A stretch of 16,322 nt of DNA from DATLOJ01 sp035536315 (GTDB taxonomy: Bacteria; Actinomycetota; CADDZG01; JAHWKV01). Shown here in pieces: positions 1 to 5,788 of this stretch. The translations under genes were made by a program, and so were the position numbers. Below the pieces are notes generated by a model. That model worked only from the letters and a program-made list of their open reading frames with translations, did not search any database and was not told where the DNA came from. The stretch covers positions 1 to 16,322 of the forward strand of contig DATLOJ010000125.1 of the NCBI GenBank assembly GCA_035536315.1. The letters are read 5' to 3'. Position 1 is the first letter of the stretch. Every line of letters begins with the position of its first letter.

Positions 1-272
1 ATGAGCGCCCTTCGCTCTTCTTCGGATTGCCCGCCCCACACTCCGGAGTCCTGATGAGTCGAGATTGCCCACTCCAGGCAATCGTTCTTGACAGGGCACA
101 CCTGGCAGACTGCCTTGGCCTCCTCGGTCTGGTCAAGGGCCGGGCCGGTGGTCCCGATCGGGAAGAAGATGTCGGGGTTGTGATGCTCTTTGCATTCTGC
201 TCTCTGGCGCCAGTCGGATTCCGCGGAAGCCCCCGGCTCCAGGTAAAACGTTATTTCCTTCAAAGTACCCAT
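1..272 (-). CDS. WhiB-family Fe-S transcriptional regulator, 3' end cut off by the window
   Basis: WhiB-like (Wbl) proteins bind a [4Fe-4S] cluster through four cysteines and act in actinobacteria as redox- or NO-sensing partners of the sigma factor. Ninety residues are visible from ATG at 272. Cys27, Cys56, Cys59 and Cys65 give the C-x28-C-x2-C-x5-C pattern, preceded by the usual DWR (20-22) and followed by the GVWGG turn (77-81) that begins the DNA-binding tail. The reading frame is open to base 1, so the basic C-terminus and stop lie outside. No strong ribosome site precedes the ATG. An in-frame GTG eight codons or more upstream, with a GGCAGG sequence before it, could also start the protein. 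The gene diverges from the oxidoreductase at 502. The family call is firm; the subclass (WhiB1 to WhiB7) cannot be decided from this fragment. Confidence 0.93.
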   Translation of the reverse strand, partial: MGTLKEITFYLEPGASAESDWRQRAECKEHHNPDIFFPIGTTGPALDQTEEAKAVCQVCPVKNDCLEWAISTHQDSGVWGGQSEEERRAL

Positions 273-308
273 AGGCCTCGATGCTCTTGGTAGGTGGCGC
301 ACACTATT

Positions 309-322
309 CGCGGCCTGCCGCG
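309..322. repeat. Short perfect inverted repeat in the whiB/oxidoreductase intergenic region
   Basis: CGCGGC-CT-GCCGCG is a perfect 6-2-6 inverted repeat about 37 bp upstream of the whiB start. It sits where a regulator operator could lie. The 273-501 stretch otherwise holds no credible gene, and no convincing -35/-10 pair could be picked for either divergent gene. Confidence 0.4.
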
Positions 323-419
323 CGCCGCAATACCCCCGATGCGCTTTTTTCCAGAAATCTCCTGACGCCTTGAGACTCCCCCTTACGAGGGACGCCAGAA
401 CGCGAAAAGATTTCCTTTC

Positions 420-433
420 CAGCCCTCGGGCTG
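420..433. repeat. Short perfect inverted repeat upstream of the oxidoreductase
   Basis: CAGCCC-TC-GGGCTG is a second 6-2-6 perfect inverted repeat in the same divergent intergenic region, 68 bp before the oxidoreductase ATG. It could be an operator or a chance GC-rich palindrome. Its geometry matches the repeat at 309-322 but its sequence differs. Confidence 0.35.
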
Positions 434-501
434 AGTTGAGCAGGTAATCTTGCGGGGCGAAGAGGTATCCGAAACACCAATCCCTGGAAGGAAACCAATA
501 G

Positions 502-1500
502 ATGGAACAGCTTGGTGCATTTTTCATGACCGCGCGAACGATCGCGGACCTCGAGCGCAGGATTCTGCTCGCCGAGGAACTGGGGTACACGATTGCGGGC
601 CTGCCTCAGATTGCAGGAAGAGACCCGATGATGACCCTCGCGTCGATCGCACCAAAAACCACTTCGATTGCCCTTGCCACAGGGATCGTCCCGATTTGGA
701 CCCGCACGCCTGTGGCTTTGGCCCAGGAGGCCGCCGTCCTGAACGAGCTGACCGACGGCCGGTTCAAGCTTGGTATCGGCGTTGGACACCGAGAGCTAAT
801 CGAGTCCTGGCACGGCACACCATTCAAGAATCCCCTTACGGCAATGAGGGATTACTTGACGATCGTGAAGGGCGCACTCGAAGGGATGGTCGAGCACAAA
901 GGTTCGATGTTCCACTCGAGCTTTGCGTTCATGGGGTACCAGCCGCAGCCGTTGCCGGTTTTGATCGCTGCGCTGGGACCCAAGATGTTGCAGCTCGCCG
1001 GAGAGAAATCGGACGGCGTAGTGCTTTGGCTCTCATCCGTTCACCACATCAAGGAAACGGTCATGCCGAACATCACGGCAGGCGCGGCAAAAGCGGGAAA
1101 GTCCGTGAAGGACCTCGAAGTGTTTGCGTGTCTGTTCGCTGCCCCCGGCCCGAACCGAAAGAGCGCCCGCGACGCGATTCGCCGCCAGATATTCGCTTAC
1201 GTACAGCTTCCGTTTTACCGGACTGCGATGATCGAGGCAGGGTTCCAGGAAGACCTCACCAAATTCGACGAAGCCATGAAGGACGGGGACCTGCCGCTCG
1301 CGCTCGAGGGCCTTTCCGATCAGCTCATCGACTCCATCGCAGCGACTGGAAACGAAGAGGAAGTCGCCCAAACCCTGAACGCATTTTGCGAAGCCGGCTG
1401 CACTGTTCCCGGAGTTGGAGTCGTCGGTGGCTACGAAGGGTACGAGGGCATGGAAGCCTCGCTTCGCGCAGTCAGAAGAGCAGGCGCCCTCGTCGCCTAG
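502..1500 (+). CDS. LLM-class flavin/F420-dependent oxidoreductase
   Basis: The 332-residue product belongs to the luciferase-like monooxygenase (TIM-barrel) superfamily, whose actinobacterial members usually use coenzyme F420 to reduce or oxidise small molecules. Family hallmarks are the early strand-helix with LLAEELGY (about 23-30), the ATGIVPIWTRTP stretch (about 59-70) where cofactor-binding residues of the barrel lie, and DGRFKLGIGVGHRE (about 84-97), the typical LGIGxG signature. Length is normal for the family. A GGAAGG sequence lies about 10 nt before ATG 502. The gene stands alone, diverges from whiB and runs convergently into the penicillin-binding protein gene with only 10 bp between stops. 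The substrate cannot be told from sequence. F420 rather than FMN use is an inference from family and host. Confidence 0.88.
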   Translation: MEQLGAFFMTARTIADLERRILLAEELGYTIAGLPQIAGRDPMMTLASIAPKTTSIALATGIVPIWTRTPVALAQEAAVLNELTDGRFKLGIGVGHRELIESWHGTPFKNPLTAMRDYLTIVKGALEGMVEHKGSMFHSSFAFMGYQPQPLPVLIAALGPKMLQLAGEKSDGVVLWLSSVHHIKETVMPNITAGAAKAGKSVKDLEVFACLFAAPGPNRKSARDAIRRQIFAYVQLPFYRTAMIEAGFQEDLTKFDEAMKDGDLPLALEGLSDQLIDSIAATGNEEEVAQTLNAFCEAGCTVPGVGVVGGYEGYEGMEASLRAVRRAGALVA

Positions 1501-1510
1501 TGGCGGCCCG

Positions 1511-3637
1511 CTAACCCTCCGGCTTTGGTGAGGGGGCGGGCTCTGAAGAAGGGCTGGGGCCCGGATCCGGCGGAGGACTTTCCTGTGGAGGCGGCGGCGA
1601 GCCCTCGGGCGGAGGCGGCTGCGGCGACATGGTTGCGGTAACCACATGCGGCTGCACAGGCTGAGCCGTGCCGGGACAAGTTTCTCTGGGTACCAGCTGC
1701 CTCAACATCTGTACCGTCTGACGACCCGAGCAGAACGGACCGGCTAGAAGACCGGTCAGCGGATCGATGTCGACCGTAACAAGCTCGGACTCTGGTATCT
1801 GAAAGTCGGTCACGGGCTTGCCGTCTAGGGCTGCCTGCATAAAGCGGGCCCAGATCATTGCGGGGAACGTTCCGCCGAAGACTCTCTGCCCGTGAACGCT
1901 TCTCATCGGAATCTGCCCGTCGGGGTATCCCACCCAAACGGCCGTGACGAGCTCGGGCGTGTATCCCACGAACCAGGCATCGGCGTAGTTCTGCGAAGTT
2001 CCCGTCTTGCCGGCGGCCGGCCTTCCGATGTTCGCCCTGGTTCCCGTGCCGTCGGTGATGACGCCTCGAAGGATGTCTGTGACGAGCCAGGCAACTCCCG
2101 GCGCCAGCGAGCGCTTGACCGAAGGCTGCAGCTCCACCGGCGCATCCGACTCGATGCTGAGCACCGGCGAGGGCTGGACGTGAACTCCGTAGTTGGCCAG
2201 CGTGCCGTAGGCCGACGCCATGTCCAGGGGGGAGACCTCTTCGGTCCCCAGCGATATCGAAGGCACTGCGTCGAGTGGTGACGTAATCCCCATCCGCTCT
2301 GCTGTTCCTGCGACTCTGCGGGTGCCGATGTCCATCCCGAGCCGGGCGAACGCCGTATTCACCGACTTCACAGTCGCCTCCTGGAGAGTGATGTCTCCCC
2401 GGGCAGTCCCTTCTGAGTTCTGTGGGCTCCAGTACTTGCCTTTGCCTGTGGGCACGCGCAGCGGCGAAGCGTCGATCAAGGTCTCGGCCTTGATCCCGTC
2501 CTCGATGGCGGCGGACAGGACAAACGCCTTGAACGCCGAGCCCGGCTGCCTCCCGGTTCCTCCGCCTCCGGCCCCCAGAGCCAGGTTCACTTGCGAAGCG
2601 GACCAGTCACGTCCGCCGACCATAGCCAGAACCTTGCCGGTCCTGGGGTCGATGGAGACGATTGCAACCTCGGGATCACCGGGCCGGTTGAGAATGGCCG
2701 CCGCCTCCTTGGCAGCTTGCTGAAGGCGCATGTCGAGCGAGGTAACGATGTCGAGGCCACCGCGGTAGAGCGTTGCGGCCCGCTGAGCTTCATCCGTGCC
2801 GAAGGCCGGCTGTGAGGTGATGAACCGCTTCACGTAATCGACAAAGAACGGCTCCGCGGACGGAGGCTCCGGCGGTTCAGAAAGCGTCAGGGGTTGGGCG
2901 GAGGCGTCCGTGTTCTCCTTGGCAGAAATCATGTCGAGCTTTTCCATGCGATCCAGGATGTAGTTCCGTCTGGCAGTCGCACGGTCGGGGTGAAGACGGG
3001 GGTTGTATCTCTCCGGCGACTTGATGATCGCGGCAAGCACCGCAGACTCGTGGATGGTCAGCTGCTCAATAGGCTTGGTGAAGTACTGTTCGGCGGCCGC
3101 CTTCAGTCCGTACGCGCCCTCTCCGAAGTACACGGTGTTCAGGTACTCCTCGAGAATCTCCGACTTGCTCTTTTCGCTTTCCATCTTTGCGGCGAGTCTG
3201 GCTTCGGTCACCTTTTGAGCCAGGGTCTTCGGCCTGTCGACCGGGAAGTAAAGGTTCTTCACAAGTTGCTGAGTGATGGTGCTTCCACCCTGGATCGATT
3301 CATTTGGGGCGGAGTTGGCCAGGGCAGCGCGGATGATCGCCCGCCCGTCGTAGCCGGGGTGATCCCAAAAGCGCTGGTCTTCGGCGGCGATCACCGCGTC
3401 GATGAGGTCCTTGGGAACGGCATCGAGCTCGACGGGGTCTCGGTTCTCCACAAACAGATTCGCAAGGGTCGTGCCGTCTGCCGCGAGAATTCGAGAACGT
3501 CGAGCGAGGGGTTGGGTCGCAGGTTCGTCCAGCGGTGGGGGAGCGCATGCAGGCGCGAAGAGCGCCAGAGCACAAAGGCCCGCGAGAAACAGAAGGGGGC
3601 CTTTGCGGCCGGCTCGCCCGGCCCTTTGTCGTCTCAT
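1511..3637 (-). CDS. Bifunctional class A penicillin-binding protein (transglycosylase/transpeptidase)
   Basis: This 708-residue enzyme polymerises lipid II into glycan strands and cross-links the stem peptides. The N-terminus is a short basic stretch then a hydrophobic segment (about 14-30) ending in a Cys (31) that weakly resembles a lipobox. It could be a signal anchor or, less surely, a lipoprotein signal. The GT51 domain shows EDQRFWDHPG (86-95, catalytic Glu86) and QGGST-ITQQ (116-124). The transpeptidase domain has the three PBP motifs: SAFK (Ser367, Lys370), SVN (425-427) and KTGT (544-547). The last 40 residues are a Pro/Ser/Glu tail, as in many actinobacterial PBPs. ATG 3637 is the only start after an in-frame stop 27-29 nt upstream; no clear ribosome site precedes it. 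It is monocistronic and convergent with the oxidoreductase. Confidence 0.95.
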   Translation of the reverse strand: MRRQRAGRAGRKGPLLFLAGLCALALFAPACAPPPLDEPATQPLARRSRILAADGTTLANLFVENRDPVELDAVPKDLIDAVIAAEDQRFWDHPGYDGRAIIRAALANSAPNESIQGGSTITQQLVKNLYFPVDRPKTLAQKVTEARLAAKMESEKSKSEILEEYLNTVYFGEGAYGLKAAAEQYFTKPIEQLTIHESAVLAAIIKSPERYNPRLHPDRATARRNYILDRMEKLDMISAKENTDASAQPLTLSEPPEPPSAEPFFVDYVKRFITSQPAFGTDEAQRAATLYRGGLDIVTSLDMRLQQAAKEAAAILNRPGDPEVAIVSIDPRTGKVLAMVGGRDWSASQVNLALGAGGGGTGRQPGSAFKAFVLSAAIEDGIKAETLIDASPLRVPTGKGKYWSPQNSEGTARGDITLQEATVKSVNTAFARLGMDIGTRRVAGTAERMGITSPLDAVPSISLGTEEVSPLDMASAYGTLANYGVHVQPSPVLSIESDAPVELQPSVKRSLAPGVAWLVTDILRGVITDGTGTRANIGRPAAGKTGTSQNYADAWFVGYTPELVTAVWVGYPDGQIPMRSVHGQRVFGGTFPAMIWARFMQAALDGKPVTDFQIPESELVTVDIDPLTGLLAGPFCSGRQTVQMLRQLVPRETCPGTAQPVQPHVVTATMSPQPPPPEGSPPPPQESPPPDPGPSPSSEPAPSPKPEG

Positions 3638-3684
3638 GATGGGGAAGTACTTTTGTTCAAGAAGATCTTAAGTCCGTTCGCGCC

Positions 3685-3713
3685 CGTATCCGTCTCACTT
3701 ATGTGAGCTTCAA
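3685..3713 (-). promoter_or_regulatory. Candidate promoter of the penicillin-binding protein gene
   Basis: On the minus strand TTGAAG (3713-3708) and GATACG (3690-3685) are separated by 17 nt, about 48 nt before the ATG. The -35 matches TTGACA at four of six positions and the -10 matches TATAAT at only three, so this is a weak candidate. The palindrome at 3694-3707 fills most of the spacer. Confidence 0.3.
3694..3707. promoter_or_regulatory. Palindrome, possible operator ahead of the penicillin-binding protein gene
   Basis: CTCAC-TTAT-GTGAG is a perfect 5-bp inverted repeat with a 4-nt AT-rich centre, in an otherwise GC-rich 148-bp gap between the PBP start and the ku stop. It lies inside the spacer of the candidate PBP promoter, a place where a bound repressor would block RNA polymerase. 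No regulator is identified. Confidence 0.35.
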
Positions 3714-3751
3714 GGTGTTTTACCCAGGCCCGAACGTAGACAAAGGTCCCG

Positions 3752-3768
3752 GCCCCCTAAGCGGGGGC
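3752..3768 (-). terminator. Hairpin downstream of ku, possible terminator
   Basis: GCCCCC-TAAGC-GGGGGC forms a 6-bp all-GC stem with a 5-nt loop, starting 18 nt past the ku stop codon. There is no T-tract, which is common for actinobacterial hairpin terminators but makes the call tentative. Confidence 0.4.
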
Positions 3769-3785
3769 GGGCGGAGCGGCGACGA

Positions 3786-4607
3786 CTAGCCGGTGCCTAC
3801 CTTCGCCTTCTTGCTTTTCGACTCTTTCTGCGTCTCCGCCTTGGCCTTGGTGGCCTCGACGCTCGCCTTCAGCGCCTCCATCAGATCCATGACCTGAGTC
3901 GGCTCCTTTTGCGGGGCAAGTTCTACCTCGTGGCCCTCGACCTTCGCGTCGACCGCCTCCTGCAAGCGAAGACGGTAGTTGTCGACGAACTCCTGGGGCC
4001 TGAAGGTGTCGGTCAGGTTTTCGATGAGGCTTCGGGCCATCTCGACTTCCTGCGGGCGGATCTCGGCCTTCTTGGCGAGCTCCTCGAACTCTGGCTCCCT
4101 GATCTCGTCGGGCCAGTGCATAGTCTCGAGAACAAAGACACCGTCCTTGACGCGCAGGAGCGCAAGACGCTCTTTGTCCCGCAGAGTGATCTTTGCGATG
4201 CCGACCTTGCCCGTTTCGGCCATCGCTTTTTCGAGCAGCTTGTACGCCTTGACTCCCGACGGCTCCGGCGACACGTAATAAGGGCGCTGGAAATAGACCG
4301 GGTCGATCTCGGTCAACGGAACGAAAGCGACTATGTCGATCGCCTTGATGCTGTCCGACGGGATTTGATCGAGCTCTTCCTGGGTGAACACGACGTAGCT
4401 GCCCTTCTCGTGCTCGTACCCTTTGACGATCTCGTCGTAGGTGACTTCCTTCTCGCAGGTGGAGCAGACCCGCTTGTAACGAATCCTGCCGCTGTCCTCC
4501 GAGTGCAGCTGGTTGAAGCGAAAATCCTTCTCCTCGATTGCGCCAAACAGGCGCACCGGGATTGTGATGAGGCCAAACGTGATGGCACCGTTCCACATTG
4601 ATTTCAT
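3786..4607 (-). CDS. ku: Ku, DNA double-strand-break end-binding protein of bacterial NHEJ
   Basis: Bacterial Ku is a homodimeric ring that threads onto broken DNA ends and recruits ligase D for non-homologous end joining. The 273-residue product opens with MKSMWNGAITFGL, the family's N-terminal signature. It carries the CSTCEKEV segment (48-55), the KGYEHEKGSYVVFT stretch (62-75) and the LPR-type core, and ends in a Lys-rich tail (about 251-271) like the C-terminal extensions of actinobacterial Ku. The start at 4607 is chosen because AGGAGG lies 5-6 nt upstream and the family signature begins there. A longer frame reaching ATG 4652 would run through the promoter at 4630-4652. No ligD is in the window. 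ku diverges from nurA and shares a promoter type with it. Confidence 0.96.
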   Translation of the reverse strand: MKSMWNGAITFGLITIPVRLFGAIEEKDFRFNQLHSEDSGRIRYKRVCSTCEKEVTYDEIVKGYEHEKGSYVVFTQEELDQIPSDSIKAIDIVAFVPLTEIDPVYFQRPYYVSPEPSGVKAYKLLEKAMAETGKVGIAKITLRDKERLALLRVKDGVFVLETMHWPDEIREPEFEELAKKAEIRPQEVEMARSLIENLTDTFRPQEFVDNYRLRLQEAVDAKVEGHEVELAPQKEPTQVMDLMEALKASVEATKAKAETQKESKSKKAKVGTG

Positions 4608-4629
4608 TTGAACCTCCTGGTCCAAAGCC

Positions 4630-4652
4630 ACTGTAGCGGCGGGGTGTGACAA
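4630..4652 (-). promoter_or_regulatory. RecA-NDp-like (PafBC-type) damage promoter of ku
   Basis: On the minus strand TTGTCACAC, then 8 nt, then TACAGT. This fits the mycobacterial RecA-NDp layout TTGTCRgtg-N8-TAnnnT in the TTGTCR and TAnnnT elements and in the exact spacing; the weakly conserved gtg is replaced by CAC. The 11-nt gap between TTGTCA and TACAGT is too short for an ordinary -35/-10 pair, as in RecA-NDp promoters. Transcription would start near 4623, leaving a short leader that contains the AGGAGG ribosome site. Confidence 0.65.
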
Positions 4653-4777
4653 CGGCCCCCGGCGCTCGGTGGGACAGGCATCCTCTGACGAAGACGTTCA
4701 AATTATGACGTGCCCCGCTCCAGGGCGCGAAAAATAAAGGGACCGCGGGAAGAAATCTGCCCCCAAACCCTCCGTGG

Positions 4778-4800
4778 ATGTCACACCCCCTCGCTACGAT
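4778..4800 (+). promoter_or_regulatory. RecA-NDp-like (PafBC-type) damage promoter of the nurA-herA-sbcD-sbcC operon
   Basis: ATGTCACAC, then 8 nt, then TACGAT, with the same spacing as the ku promoter on the opposite strand. The two 23-nt sites share TGTCACACCCC, then CGCTAC after two variable bases, then TG after two more: 19 of 23 aligned positions starting at the first shared T. The -10 ends 7 nt before ATG 4808, so the predicted transcript starts at or next to that codon. The 125 bp between the two promoters shows no further clear site. Confidence 0.65.
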
Positions 4801-4807
4801 GCTTCCA

Positions 4808-5764
4808 ATGGACACCGGGCGCATATGGGTGGAGGCGTGGAGCCCCGAGTACGGGGCCTCCTTCGAGGTCGAAAACGGCCTCGCGCCCTCCGATGAGGAG
4901 GTTGCCCCATACGTGGAGCTCGAGGAGTGGGAGGCCATCACGCCGGCCCCCGCCCCCTGGCGGCCGGCCGCGTTCGTCGATGGTGTGAGCCGGGTGGACG
5001 CCAGGGCCTTCCTCGACGCAGGGCCGCTCACGATCCCCGGGATCTGCGGCTCGGTGGGAATCGGCTCTGTGTTTGTGCATGGCCCCTTCCAGAGAGCTAC
5101 CTATGGACCCTCGGAGATTCACCGGGCAGTGATATTCGGGTCGGGGGCCGCAGGGGATTTGCCGCCTATTTCGCCTTCGATTGTTTACGAGAGCCGGTCG
5201 GTGCCCGGCGCACGGCAGGAAGAGATAAGAAAAGGGCTCGAGTCGTACCGCGGCCAGGTCGAAGCCGAGCTTGCCAAGGCCCTCGCGCGAACGGGCCTTC
5301 TTGTTATCGCTGACGGACCTCTTGGAATCTTCGAGCCGCAGGACATCGTTGCTTTCATCAAGAGCCATCACAGGGCCTACCTGCCGCCCGACCTGGAGCC
5401 TTTTGTTAGGGGTCTGGGGGCCGGGCAGCGCACGCCCATCTTCCAGTTCGGGGTTATCAGGCCGCGCTACTCCTGGTACCTGCGCCTGGCTGAGTCGGAA
5501 GGGCAGCACCCGTGGGCCGCCATCGCTCGTTGTGAGGTGTCTGCAACCATGGCCCTGGAGCATGCGGTGGAGCTTGCGAATCTTGTGACTCACCACCTTC
5601 CTCGCTTCGCGTCCTTGCCGTTCTGGGATTCCCGCGCTCCGCAGAACCTCGTCCCCATAGGAACACTCGAGAGGCGGCTGCGTCACCTTCTCGGTGATCC
5701 GGAGCTCATTTATCGAAAAATCCGCTCCGCGCTGCTGCGCGGCAACTCGGAGCGAGCTGCATGA
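4808..5764 (+). CDS. nurA: NurA-family 5'-3' nuclease, partner of HerA
   Basis: NurA is a toroidal dimeric nuclease that works with the HerA translocase to resect DNA ends. The 318-residue product shows the features of bacterial NurA: a FVDGVSR segment (57-62) holding the first metal-binding Asp (58), LLVIADGPL (164-172) with the second Asp (169), a Lys at 185, the RPRYSWYLRL stretch (218-227), and the C-terminal WDSRAPQNLVPIGTLE block (273-288) before a conserved LRHLLGD. ATG 4808 is preferred: the in-frame ATG at 4778 is part of the promoter, no ribosome site precedes either codon, and the predicted transcription start falls at 4807-4808, so the message is probably leaderless. It is the first gene of a four-gene operon. 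Confidence 0.85.
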   Translation: MDTGRIWVEAWSPEYGASFEVENGLAPSDEEVAPYVELEEWEAITPAPAPWRPAAFVDGVSRVDARAFLDAGPLTIPGICGSVGIGSVFVHGPFQRATYGPSEIHRAVIFGSGAAGDLPPISPSIVYESRSVPGARQEEIRKGLESYRGQVEAELAKALARTGLLVIADGPLGIFEPQDIVAFIKSHHRAYLPPDLEPFVRGLGAGQRTPIFQFGVIRPRYSWYLRLAESEGQHPWAAIARCEVSATMALEHAVELANLVTHHLPRFASLPFWDSRAPQNLVPIGTLERRLRHLLGDPELIYRKIRSALLRGNSERAA

Positions 5765-5788
5765 GTGAACTAAACGGGAGGGACTTGC

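Noticed and set aside
330..335. GGGTAT on the minus strand upstream of whiB, as a possible sigma-B -10
   Set aside because: No GTTT-like -35 is present at 12 to 15 nt upstream, unlike the two accepted sigma-B-type promoters.
450..1514. 354-codon plus-strand frame overlapping the oxidoreductase gene
   Set aside because: Its translation is Arg-rich and low in hydrophobic order, as expected for an out-of-frame reading of a GC-rich gene; the 502-1500 frame has clear family motifs.
4690..4710. GAAGACGTTC in the ku-nurA gap as a possible LexA (SOS) box
   Set aside because: The half-sites are two bases too close for the actinobacterial GAAC-N4-GTTC pattern and the outer bases do not match.
3757..5031. 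424-codon minus-strand frame across ku
   Set aside because: Out of frame with ku, Arg/Gly-rich and running through the divergent promoter region; ku itself carries the recognisable domain.
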